NCBI GenBank assembly: GCA_964589935.1
Contig: CAZPVD010000006.1
Coordinates: forward strand, 157,630-221,629
DNA from: VHCN01 sp964589935
Lineage (GTDB): Bacteria > Verrucomicrobiota > Verrucomicrobiia > Limisphaerales > VHCN01
DNA length: 64,000 bases
Reading direction: 5' to 3'
Under the pieces are notes generated by a model, which ran no database searches, was not told the origin of the DNA, and saw only the letters and a program-made list of their open reading frames with translations. A program made the translations under genes and the position numbers. Positions 50,320 through 58,585 of this stretch are shown here, one piece after another. Numbering within the stretch: position 1 is the first letter of the stretch; each line of letters begins with the position of its first letter.

Positions 50320-50770
50320 GTTTAACCTCCAGTTTCTTGACGGCTTCAACGAAGTCGTCGGGTTCCTGAAACCGCCGGTAAATGCTCGCGAACCTCACAT
50401 ACGCCACCTCGTCGAGCGCGCGCAACTCGTGCATCACGCGCTCGCCAATTGCCATGCCCGGCACTTCGCTCTCATATTTTTCCGTGAGGTCGGTGACGAT
50501 GCGCTCCACGGCATCCTCGATGGACTGCGGGCTGATGGGACGCTTCTCGCAAGCGCGGCGGATGCCCATGGCGAGTTTCTCCTTCGAGAACGGTTCGCGG
50601 CGGCCATCCCGCTTGAGGACCATCAGCGTGGCACGCTCGATCTGCTCGTAAGTGGTGAAGCGATGCATGCATTCCATGCACTCGCGGCGACGCCGGATGG
50701 CCGTGCCTTCGCGCGAGGCGCGTGAATCAATCACTTTGTCTTCCTGACAACCGCACTTCGGACAACGCAT
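50285..50770 (-). CDS. nrdR: Transcriptional repressor NrdR
   Basis: 161 residues. N-terminal zinc ribbon MRCPKCGCQEDKVIDSRAS and RRRECMECMHRFTTYEQIER, then the ATP-cone domain MVLKRDGRREPFSKEKL and an YVRFASIYRRFQEPDDFVEA motif typical of NrdR. It represses ribonucleotide reductase genes in response to (d)ATP. No NrdR box was identified in its own upstream region (50771-51049). The 3' end overlaps the next gene. Confidence 0.96.
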   Translation of the reverse strand: MRCPKCGCQEDKVIDSRASREGTAIRRRRECMECMHRFTTYEQIERATLMVLKRDGRREPFSKEKLAMGIRRACEKRPISPQSIEDAVERIVTDLTEKYESEVPGMAIGERVMHELRALDEVAYVRFASIYRRFQEPDDFVEAVKKLEVKLDTATFPLPGI

Positions 50771-51049
50771 GAGAAGCGGATCGAACTGACTTCAAACCGA
50801 ACTACTGCTAAATGTGGCTGGTGGGTTCGTATCACACAGCTAATTGGGGTGTCAAGCGCTGCGAGTGGAAAAGTTATTCACAGTCATCGTCATTCGTGAC
50901 CACGACTGCTCATCGTAAAATCACCCGCTCGCCTCGCACTCCAAACGTCGCCAACAACATTCCATTTCTTTCCCAACCGTTCCGCCTTCGAGCCGCTTGG
51001 CTTGACCCTCCCTTTTCCCTGCCCCATTCTGCCGCGCACGATTTTAACT

Positions 51050-52432
51050 ATGGCTCTGGCTGAAACTCTCCTCGCCCGGCTCCGCGACATTCTCGGTCGC
51101 GATAATGTTCTCACCTCAAAGGAAGACGTCATCCCTTACTCCTTCGATGGCACCGCTGCGCTGAACCAGATGCCCGACTGCGTCGTGTTCGTCACGACCA
51201 CGGAACAGATCTCCGGCGTGCTGAAGCTCGCCAACGCGACCAAGACCCCCGTCGTCACGCGCGGTTCTGGCACGGGCCTCTCCGGCGGCAGCCTGCCCTC
51301 GCCCGACTGCATCGTCCTGTGCACCGCGCGGATGAACCGCATCCTCGAAGTGGACCGCGCGAACCTCACCATGCTCGTCGAGCCGGGTGTGACCACGCTC
51401 GCCATCGCAGACGCCGCCGCCGCCGTCGGCCTCTTCTATCCGCCCGACCCCGGCTCGATGAAGATTTCCACCATCGGCGGCAACGTGGCGGAAAACTCCG
51501 GCGGCTTGCGCGGCCTCAAATACGGCATCACCCGCAACTACGTCATGGGCCTCGAAGTGGTTTTGCCCGACGGCGAAATTCTCTTCACCGGCAACAAGTG
51601 CGTGAAGGACGTGGCTGGCTACTCGTTGAAGGACCTCTTCGTCGGCAGCGAAGGCACGCTCGGCGTGATGACCAAGGTGCTGCTAAAGCTCATCCCCAAG
51701 CCCGCCGCCAAGAAGACGATGGTGGCCACCTTCAGCGCGATGGACGCTGCCGCGCAGACCGTCAGCGACATCATCGCCGCGCAAATCATCCCCTGCACGC
51801 TGGAGTTCCTCGACCGCACCACGATTCACTGCGTCGAGGACTTCGCGAAAGTCGGCCTGCCGCTGGATTGCGAAGCCTTATTGCTCATGGAAACCGACGG
51901 CCATCCCGCCGCCGTCGAGGACGAGGCCGCGAAGATGGTCGAGCTGGCGAAGAAGAACGGCGCGATGGAAGTGCGCATCGCCAAGGATGACGCCGAGGCC
52001 ACCAAGCTCGCGGCCGCCCGCCGTAGCGCTTTCAGCGCGCTCGCCCGCCTCGCGCCCACGACCATCCTCGAGGACGCCACAGTCCCGCGCAGCGAACTGG
52101 CCAAGATGGTCCGCTTCGTCGAAGTCACCGCGAAGAAATACAATCTGCGCGTCGGCACCTTCGGGCACATGGGCGACGGCAATCTGCACCCGACATTTCT
52201 GACCGACGAACGCAATCACGCCGAGATGCACCGCGTCCACGAGGCGTTCAAGGAGATCTTCGACGAAGCCATCCGGCTCGGCGGCACCATCACCGGCGAG
52301 CATGGCGTTGGGCTGGCGAAGAAGGATTTTCTCCCCAAGTTTGTCGGCGACGCCTCGCTGCGCGTCCATCGCGAACTGCGCAAGGCGCTTGATCCGGCCG
52401 GCATTTTGAATCCCGGCAAGATGTTCGACTGA
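51050..52432 (+). CDS. glcD: FAD-linked glycolate/lactate oxidase, GlcD-like
   Basis: 460 residues. FAD-binding PCMH domain: TPVVTRGSGTGLSGGSLPSP and GSMKISTIGGNVAENSGGLR, then the FAD-oxidase C domain with GHMGDGNLHPTFLTDERNHA and GTITGEHGVGLAKKDFLP. NPGKMFD is the typical C-terminal end. Oxidises glycolate or D-lactate at the membrane, usually with GlcE and GlcF, which are not in the window. The ATG at 51050 begins MALAETLLARLRDIL, normal for the family; a longer start at 51002 is not needed. Confidence 0.92.
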   Translation: MALAETLLARLRDILGRDNVLTSKEDVIPYSFDGTAALNQMPDCVVFVTTTEQISGVLKLANATKTPVVTRGSGTGLSGGSLPSPDCIVLCTARMNRILEVDRANLTMLVEPGVTTLAIADAAAAVGLFYPPDPGSMKISTIGGNVAENSGGLRGLKYGITRNYVMGLEVVLPDGEILFTGNKCVKDVAGYSLKDLFVGSEGTLGVMTKVLLKLIPKPAAKKTMVATFSAMDAAAQTVSDIIAAQIIPCTLEFLDRTTIHCVEDFAKVGLPLDCEALLLMETDGHPAAVEDEAAKMVELAKKNGAMEVRIAKDDAEATKLAAARRSAFSALARLAPTTILEDATVPRSELAKMVRFVEVTAKKYNLRVGTFGHMGDGNLHPTFLTDERNHAEMHRVHEAFKEIFDEAIRLGGTITGEHGVGLAKKDFLPKFVGDASLRVHRELRKALDPAGILNPGKMFD

Positions 52433-52914
52433 GCTGCGTCTGGCTGCTTTGAGGCTTCGTCGGGCTGCCCCAAAACCGAACTTTCCTGCTCCGAACCTCA
52501 ACTTTCCTGCTCCAAAGTTCAACTTTGGGGCAGGAAACCTCAACTCTGGAGCAGGAAAGTTAAACTCTGGAGCAGCCGACCTCAACTCTGGAGCATCAAA
52601 CCTCAGGTCGGGAGCAGGCGAGTTGAACTTTGGAGCGTCCGACCTCAGCTCTGGGGCATCTAACGCTGGCTCTGGAGCAGGAAAGTTCAACTTTGGGGCA
52701 TCAAACTTGAACTTTGGAGCGTCCGACTTCAACTCTGGAGCAGGAAAGTTGAGTTTTGAAGCATCATCATCCGAATGCCGCGCGTGAGGGCAGTGTCTTG
52801 GCGCCGGCTAGAAAGGAATGAGGGCAGCATAGCCCCAGACGGCTGCTGCCACTTCCCTCTTGTCAAACCGCGCCGCCAGCGCGAGTGTCCGCCGACGTTC
52901 ACACCTACCTGCTT
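52433..52914. other. 482-bp region between glcD and the thioredoxin gene
   Basis: Holds the 21-bp tandem repeat (52476-52769) and about 145 bases more upstream of the TlpA-like gene. No gene with a convincing start was found. An open frame of 112 codons from TTG 52449 and a longer one on the opposite strand exist only because the repeat unit lacks stops. Confidence 0.5.
52476..52769. repeat. 14 x 21-bp tandem repeat encoding heptapeptides
   Basis: Fourteen units of 21 bp. On the plus strand each codes for seven residues of pattern [LF]-N-[FS]-G-A-[GS]-[KND] (e.g. FNFGAGN, LNSGAGK, LNFGASD); on the minus strand AP-x-L-x-F-like units. Units vary by substitutions but never by frame shifts. The core is AACTTTGGAGC. 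Neither strand offers an ATG and ribosome-binding site for the array. Confidence 0.85.
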
Positions 52915-53832
52915 ATGAAAACCTCCCGCCTTCTTGCAATCGCTTCGCTGCTTTTCGCCGCCGCAGTTCCGCCGCTTTTTGCCACGGACCTTGGCGATCC
53001 CGCGCCCGCGCTGGCCGTCGCGTCGTGGGTCAAGGGCAAGCCGGTCACGCTCGCCGACGGCAAAGGCAAAAGCATCTACGTGGTCGAGTTTTGGGCGACG
53101 TGGTGCCCGCCGTGCCGCGCGAGCATCCCGCACCTGACCGAGTTGCAGAAGAAGTTCAAGGACAAGGTCGTCTTCGTCGGCGTGACGGACGAGGAACCCG
53201 GCACCGTGAAGCCATTCGTCGAGAAGATGGCCGAAAAAATGGATTACACGGTCGCCATTGACAAGGACGGCAAGACGGCGACCGGCTACATGGAGGCGTT
53301 CGGCATCAATGGCATTCCCCACGCGTTCGTCGTGGACAAGACCGGCGTCATCGCATGGCAGGGCCATCCGATGAGCGGACTCGAAAAGGCGCTCGAAGAA
53401 ATGGTCGCCGGCAAATACGACATCGAAGCGGCGAAGAAAGCCGCGCGCGCCGAGAAGCTCGCGCAGCAATACGTCGAACTCGCCGCGACCGGCAAAGACC
53501 CGGAAAAGGCCGCCAAGCTCGGCGATCAAATTGTCACCGACGCGGCCAAGAACGCGGAGCTTTTGAACGGCATCGCGTGGTTCATTCTTACCGAGGAAAA
53601 GGTGCAGCACCGCGACCTCGCGCTCGCCATGCGCGCAGCCAAGGCCGCTTACGATGCGACTGGTGGTAAAGACGCGAGCATCGTGGACACTTATGCCCGC
53701 GCGCACTTCGACACGGGCAAGAAGGAGGACGCTATCAAGTTCCAGAAGCAGGCCATCGAACTCTGCAAGGACGCGAAGATGAAGGCTGATCTGGAGGAAA
53801 CCCTCGCGCGCTATCAGAAGGCCGCGAAGTGA
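52915..53832 (+). CDS. TlpA-like thioredoxin-fold exported protein
   Basis: 305 residues. Sec signal (LLAIASLLFAAAVPPLFA), then a thioredoxin-like domain with the redox motif WCPPC at about residues 63-67 (EFWATWCPPCRASIPHLTEL), and the cis-Pro region INGIPHAFVVDK. The C-terminal part (about 180-305) is helical with repeats such as AKKAARAEKLAQQYVELAAT and LAMRAAKAAYDATG, TPR-like. It probably acts in periplasmic thiol redox. The ATG at 52915 matches the signal peptide. Confidence 0.88.
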   Translation: MKTSRLLAIASLLFAAAVPPLFATDLGDPAPALAVASWVKGKPVTLADGKGKSIYVVEFWATWCPPCRASIPHLTELQKKFKDKVVFVGVTDEEPGTVKPFVEKMAEKMDYTVAIDKDGKTATGYMEAFGINGIPHAFVVDKTGVIAWQGHPMSGLEKALEEMVAGKYDIEAAKKAARAEKLAQQYVELAATGKDPEKAAKLGDQIVTDAAKNAELLNGIAWFILTEEKVQHRDLALAMRAAKAAYDATGGKDASIVDTYARAHFDTGKKEDAIKFQKQAIELCKDAKMKADLEETLARYQKAAK

Positions 53833-53838
53833 CCGCGG

Positions 53839-54465
53839 TCACTGCTGGATGAAATAGCTCAGGTTCTCCAACTCGATGGCGAGGTTGACGTTGTTGACCA
53901 TAACGTCCTCGGGCACTTCCAGCACGATTGGCGAGAAGTTGAGGATGCCCGTGATGCCGGCCGCGACGAGTTGGTTCGTCACTTCCTGCGCTACGGTCGC
54001 CGGCACGGAGAGAATCGCCATCTTCACTTCGTGTTCGCGCACAAACGCGCCCAGTTTCTCCATGTCGAGCAGCGGTTGCCGGAAGTTCTTCTCGCGACGC
54101 CGCTGCGTGTCCACATCAAACGCGGCGACAATCTCAAAGCCTTCCTGCTCGAAGCCGCGATAACTCAGGAGCGCGCTGCCGAGGTTGCCCACGCCGACAA
54201 GGATCACCGGCTGCAGGCTGTTCGTGCCAAGCAGGTCGGTGATCATCTGGATGAGCTGCCCGACATCGTAACCGAGGCCGCGCGTGCCGAATTGGCCGAA
54301 GTAGGTGAGGTCTTTGCGGAGTTGCGTGCTCTTGACGCCTGCCGCGCGCGCCAGCGCTTCGCTCGACACGGTGCGGATGCCGTTGGCCTTGAGCCGCTGG
54401 AGGCAGCGCAAATACACGGAAAGGCGATAGATCGCCTTGCGCGGGATTTCACCGTTCTTTTTCAA
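53839..54465 (-). CDS. rex: Redox-sensing transcriptional repressor Rex
   Basis: 208 residues. N-terminal winged helix: AIYRLSVYLRCLQRLKANGI and VKSTQLRKDLTYFGQFGTRG. Rossmann NAD(H) domain with ILVGVGNLGSALLSY. Senses NADH/NAD ratio and represses respiratory and fermentative genes. TTG start at 54465; a promoter lies nine bases upstream. Convergent with the thioredoxin gene; the two stops are about six bases apart. No Rex operator was identified in the window. Confidence 0.94.
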   Translation of the reverse strand: MKKNGEIPRKAIYRLSVYLRCLQRLKANGIRTVSSEALARAAGVKSTQLRKDLTYFGQFGTRGLGYDVGQLIQMITDLLGTNSLQPVILVGVGNLGSALLSYRGFEQEGFEIVAAFDVDTQRRREKNFRQPLLDMEKLGAFVREHEVKMAILSVPATVAQEVTNQLVAAGITGILNFSPIVLEVPEDVMVNNVNLAIELENLSYFIQQ

Positions 54466-54474
54466 GATGCAGAA

Positions 54475-54503
54475 AGACTAAACAGGAAAGGCCCGCCGTT
54501 CAA
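54475..54503 (-). promoter_or_regulatory. Promoter of rex
   Basis: Minus strand: TTGAAC (54498-54503), 17 bases, TAGTCT (54475-54480), nine bases before the TTG start. Confidence 0.4.
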
Positions 54504-54524
54504 GAAGCGCAAAACGCGGCGCGC

Positions 54525-57323
54525 TCAGTCAACGAACATCATCTCGTTCGAGAGCAGCAGCGCCTGCGCGAACTTTTCCCAAGGCGTCAGCGGCGTCGTG
54601 CGTTCAGGATCGGACTTGTCGCCGACCGCGTGGCCGGGAGTGGACTGCGCGGCGACGAATTCCAACGCCCATTGCGACTCTTCCGGCGACGGCGCGCGCT
54701 GATAAACGAGTTGGAAGAGCAGACGAACGCGGTCTTCGTCGCGCGTCAACGACTTGAATTCCCCGCGCGCCACGACGCTCCGGGCCTGCTGCGCGACGAA
54801 TGGGCTGTTCATCAGGAACAGCGCCTGTTGCGGCACGGTGGTGTAAAAACGCTGCGGGCTGGTCGTGTCCGGATTGGCGAAGTCAAACGTGCGGAACAGG
54901 CCCGGCAAATTCTGGCGGTCAACGTAGGCATACACCGAACGGCGCGTGGGGAACGGCTCCACCGTGATGTCCACCGGCTGGCCGCCCGTTTGCAAATCGA
55001 GCGTTCCCGCGACGGCGAGCAGCGCGTCGCGCATCTCCTCGAAGTCGAGCCGCTGCCGGTTGAATTTCCACAGCAGCAAGTTGTTCGAGTCCACGGCGAG
55101 ACATTCTGGACGGTCGTTGCTGGACTGCTGATACGCTGCGGAAAGCATGATGAGCTTCTGCAGTTTCTTCACCGACCAGCCGCTCTCGACGAAGCGCGTC
55201 GCCAGCCAGTCGAGCAGCTCGGGATGCGACGGCGGGTCCGCGCGCACGCCGAAGTCGCTTGGCGTCCGCACGAGTCCCTGCCCGAAGTGCCAACCCCAGA
55301 CGCGGTTCACCGCAACGCGCGCGGTGAACACGTTGTCGCGGCTCGCGATGGCCTGCGCCATTTCGAGGCGCCCGCTGCCTTTCGTGAACGGCTTGCGGTT
55401 CGGCCCGGCAACGACTTGGAGAAATTGCCGCGGCACGTCCGGCCCGCGATTGCCCGGCTGGCCGCGCAGAAACACATACGGGTTCATCGGCGTCCCGCTG
55501 TCCTGCAACGCCATCGCGCGCGGCGGCGCGCCCGGATGCACGCCATCCACTTCCTCCACCTTCGCCTTGAGCTGGCGCAGCTTCGGGCGCGCGCCCTCGA
55601 TCAGCGAGTCATTCTCCGGCGCGGGCACGTTGGCCGGCGCGCCGTCGGCGCGCAGCACGAGGCGAACGGATTCGCGATCCTTGTCAACAGCGGGCGATGC
55701 GGCGTCACAATCGTTGAACAATTTGCCATAACGCTCGGCGACTTGCTTGAGCGACGCGGGCGGCTCGCCGACGAACGTCTTTGCAACGAGCGGATTCAAC
55801 GGCTTGGCCGCGTCATCATTCGCGGCAAATTTCGCGGCTAATTCCTTCGCCTTTGCCGCGAACTCCGCCTCGGGTAGTCCAGTGAACGCAAACCACGGCG
55901 CGAAGATCGGGTCATGTGACTTGGCGCGCGCCACGAGGCTGTTTTGCCAGCGGTGAACGGTGTTCGCGTCGAGCTTTCGTTCGGCGAAGAACTTTTCGTT
56001 GCGCCCCGTCAGCCCCCTGCCCTCGTGCGCGGCGAGCAGGTAATCGCCCGCGCGGCGGCGGACTTCCGCGAGCGCCTTGACGAGTTCCTTGTCGTGAAAC
56101 TCCTGCAACTCCGCCTCACGCTTTGCGCGCTCAGCGAGGTAGGCCTTGCGCAGTTCCTCCGGCGGGTTGTAACCGAGCAGCGGCTTCTCCGCCGGCTCGC
56201 TGCAACTGGCGAACACGCCATAAAGCGAATAGTAATCGCTCGCCGGCACCGGGTCGTATTTGTGGTCGTGGCAGCGCGCGCAGCCGATGGTCACGCCCAT
56301 GAAGCCGCGGCACATCACATCGAGCCGGTCGTCAATGATGTCCTGCTGGTTGTTGAGGAAGCGTCGTCCGAGCGTGACAAAGCCCAGCGCCGCGAGCGGG
56401 CGCTTGTCCTCACCAAGCGGAAGCAAATCCGCCGCGAGCTGCTCGATGATGAACCGGTCGTAGGGCAAATCCTCGTTGAACGCGCGGATGACGTAGTCGC
56501 GATACGTGTAGGAATACGGGAAGCGCCGCTGCTCATCGCCCGCGAGATAACCTTTCGTGTCCGCGTAGCGTGCCACGTCGAGCCAGTGGCGACCCCAACG
56601 CTCGCCATAGCGCGGCGAGGCGAGCAGGCGTTCGACGAGCTTTTCAAAAGCCTGAGGCGATGTATCCGCAACGAACTGCTCGACTTCGCGCGGCGTCGGC
56701 GGCAGGCCGGTGAGATCGAACGTGGCGCGGCGGATGAGCGTGCGCTTATCCGCTTGCGGCGATGGTGCGAGTTTTTTTTCTTCCAACTTCGCGAGCACGA
56801 AGTTGTCCAGCGGCGATTTCACCCACGAGGAATTCTTCACCGTCGGTGCCGCTGGATCTTTCACTGGCTGATACGCCCAATGCGATTTCACCTTCGCCGG
56901 ATCGGAGAGCGGCGGGTGGCTCGCAGCGGTCGCGGTGCCGGTGCGCGGATCGGGCGCGCCCATCTTCACCCACGCTTCAAGGTCGGCGACTTGCGCGGAC
57001 GAGAGCCGCTTGTTCTTCGGCGGCATCTGCAAATCTTTGTCTGTGTAACGCACCGCTTTGATGAGAAGACTTTTGTTCGGGTCGCCCGGCACGACAGCCG
57101 GCCCCGTGTCGCCGCCCTTGAGCGTGCCGTCGCGTGTGTCGAGGTGCAGACCGCCCTTCACCTTGCCCGTGTCGCTGTGGCACTCGTAACAGTTCTCGAT
57201 CAGCAACGGTCGGATTTTGCTCTCAAAAAACTCGACGCCAGCGGAATCCTTCGGCGCGGCGGCAAGGCGGAACGTCGTCGCGGCAAGCGCGACGGACAAA
57301 ATAATCTGTCGGATGACACTCAT
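54525..57323 (-). CDS. Planctomycete-type cytochrome c / DUF1549 / DUF1553 protein
   Basis: 932 residues. Sec signal (IRQIILSVALAATTFRLAA). One heme site, ENCYECHSDTGKVKGGLHLD, and a MPPKNKRLSSAQVADLEAWV stretch. DUF1549 follows (SPLDNFVLAKLEEKKLAP, FDLTGLPPTPREVEQFV, CARCHDHKYDPV), then DUF1553 (PSHPELLDWLATRFVESGWS, KFNRQRLDFEEMRDALLAVA, QQALFLMNSPFVAQQARSVV). It lacks the F5/8 domain of the homologue at 31475. No DUF1501 neighbour. Function unknown. ATG 57323 and GTG 57329 are both possible. Confidence 0.9.
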   Translation of the reverse strand: MSVIRQIILSVALAATTFRLAAAPKDSAGVEFFESKIRPLLIENCYECHSDTGKVKGGLHLDTRDGTLKGGDTGPAVVPGDPNKSLLIKAVRYTDKDLQMPPKNKRLSSAQVADLEAWVKMGAPDPRTGTATAASHPPLSDPAKVKSHWAYQPVKDPAAPTVKNSSWVKSPLDNFVLAKLEEKKLAPSPQADKRTLIRRATFDLTGLPPTPREVEQFVADTSPQAFEKLVERLLASPRYGERWGRHWLDVARYADTKGYLAGDEQRRFPYSYTYRDYVIRAFNEDLPYDRFIIEQLAADLLPLGEDKRPLAALGFVTLGRRFLNNQQDIIDDRLDVMCRGFMGVTIGCARCHDHKYDPVPASDYYSLYGVFASCSEPAEKPLLGYNPPEELRKAYLAERAKREAELQEFHDKELVKALAEVRRRAGDYLLAAHEGRGLTGRNEKFFAERKLDANTVHRWQNSLVARAKSHDPIFAPWFAFTGLPEAEFAAKAKELAAKFAANDDAAKPLNPLVAKTFVGEPPASLKQVAERYGKLFNDCDAASPAVDKDRESVRLVLRADGAPANVPAPENDSLIEGARPKLRQLKAKVEEVDGVHPGAPPRAMALQDSGTPMNPYVFLRGQPGNRGPDVPRQFLQVVAGPNRKPFTKGSGRLEMAQAIASRDNVFTARVAVNRVWGWHFGQGLVRTPSDFGVRADPPSHPELLDWLATRFVESGWSVKKLQKLIMLSAAYQQSSNDRPECLAVDSNNLLLWKFNRQRLDFEEMRDALLAVAGTLDLQTGGQPVDITVEPFPTRRSVYAYVDRQNLPGLFRTFDFANPDTTSPQRFYTTVPQQALFLMNSPFVAQQARSVVARGEFKSLTRDEDRVRLLFQLVYQRAPSPEESQWALEFVAAQSTPGHAVGDKSDPERTTPLTPWEKFAQALLLSNEMMFVD

Positions 57324-57393
57324 CTTCACGCTGTAAGAACTGACTGCGCCCGCGGATGTGAATTCAAAATTGGCGGCGAAGCAAGCTCGCGAA

Positions 57394-58581
57394 TCAAAGA
57401 AGCAACGAGAGCACAGCCCGTGCGGCCCGCGCGCTTGCGCCGGGCGGGCCGAGCGACGCGGCGACCTTTGCCAGCTTCGCCTTCACCGCCGCGCGGCGCG
57501 GGGCGTCGTTGAGCAACGCGAGAGTTTCGCGCGCGATGTTTTCGCCCGTTGCGGCGTGCTGGATGAGTTCGGGGAAGACAGTCTCGCCGGCGAGCAGGTT
57601 CGGCATGGCGAGGTAATCCACCGTCACGATCTGGCGGCCGATGAGGTAGGTGAGCCAGGATGTCTTGTAGAGCGCGACTGTCGGCACGCCAAACCACGCG
57701 CACTCCAGCGTCACCGTGCCCGTCGAGGCGATGGCGACATCAGTTTCAGTTAGCGCTGAGGCCAGATGCCCCAATCGGATGTCCGTTTCCACCGAAGGCT
57801 TGATGGATACGGCTTGTTCGATAAGCGACTCATTCGGCAGAACGATATCTGCTCGAAGGTTGGGAATCTGATCCTGAATAATTTTCAAGGCCTGAAACAT
57901 AACCGGCAAATGCCGCCTGAGTTCGCCCGCACGGCTCCCCGGCAACAGAAGAATTTGCGATTTGCGATTTGCGATTGGCGCATCGTCACGCGTTCCGCTC
58001 GTCAATCCTAAATCGTCATTCGCATATCGTTCCACGATGGGATTCCCCACAAACTCCACGCGCAACCGCGGCACGCGCGCCGCAAACCAGTCCTTCTCGA
58101 ACGGCAGGATGCTGAGGAGCAAGTCCACGTTTTGCGCGAGCCTCTGCGCGCGGCCCGGTCGCGACGCCCACACCTGAGGCGAGACGTATTGCACGAGGCG
58201 CGGCCGCCAGTTCGCGAACGGCCCGTGCTGCGCGGAAACAATCCGCCGCACCGCCGCAGCGAAACGGCTGTTGAAACCCTGGAAATCCACGCACACGATC
58301 ACGTCGGGCTGCCGCTCGCACGCGACGCGGAGCAGTTGGTCGAAGAGCGCGCGAAACTTGCCATAGCTGCGGATGACCTCCCACAAGCCGATGACGGAAT
58401 ACTTCGTGAGATCAAAGGCCAGCTCCACGCCCGCCGCGGCCATCTTCGCACCACCCGCGCCGAAGAATCGCGGCGGCTCGACTTCGCGCGACAGTTCGGC
58501 CTTGAGCGCGGCGACGAGTTCTGCGGCGAGTTGATCGCCGCTCGGCTCGCCCGCGATGAGCATGATATTCTTCGCCGCCAT
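57394..58581 (-). CDS. lpxB: Lipid-A-disaccharide synthase LpxB
   Basis: 395 residues. Condenses UDP-diacylglucosamine with lipid X. IMLIAGEPSGDQLAAELVAA at the N-terminus, FFGAGGAKMAAAG, YSVIGLWEVI, CVDFQGFNSRFA and SPQVWASRPGRAQRLAQNVD, then ILLLPGSRAGELRRHLPVMF and ASTGTVTLECAWFGVPTVAL. Residues about 201-210 (NRKSQ region) are encoded by a tandem gatttgc repeat (57952-57980), a foreign in-frame insert. Four bases separate it from the flavoprotein gene upstream in the same operon. Confidence 0.95.
   Translation of the reverse strand: MAAKNIMLIAGEPSGDQLAAELVAALKAELSREVEPPRFFGAGGAKMAAAGVELAFDLTKYSVIGLWEVIRSYGKFRALFDQLLRVACERQPDVIVCVDFQGFNSRFAAAVRRIVSAQHGPFANWRPRLVQYVSPQVWASRPGRAQRLAQNVDLLLSILPFEKDWFAARVPRLRVEFVGNPIVERYANDDLGLTSGTRDDAPIANRKSQILLLPGSRAGELRRHLPVMFQALKIIQDQIPNLRADIVLPNESLIEQAVSIKPSVETDIRLGHLASALTETDVAIASTGTVTLECAWFGVPTVALYKTSWLTYLIGRQIVTVDYLAMPNLLAGETVFPELIQHAATGENIARETLALLNDAPRRAAVKAKLAKVAASLGPPGASARAARAVLSLLL
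57952..57980. repeat. Tandem gatttgc repeat inside lpxB
   Basis: Four units of a 7-base GATTTGC/GATTGGC motif. Its inverse (GCAAATC/GCCAATC) resembles the caatcgg/caatcgc runs in uvrA and the DUF1501 gene. In frame. Confidence 0.7.
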
Positions 58582-58585
58582 TCGC

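Noticed and set aside
51878..52732. 284-codon minus-strand frame covering the 21-bp repeat and glcD
   Set aside because: More than half is antisense to glcD, which has full family similarity.
52476..52769. Possible CRISPR array
   Set aside because: Units are 21 bp, contiguous and have no unique spacers; no cas genes nearby.
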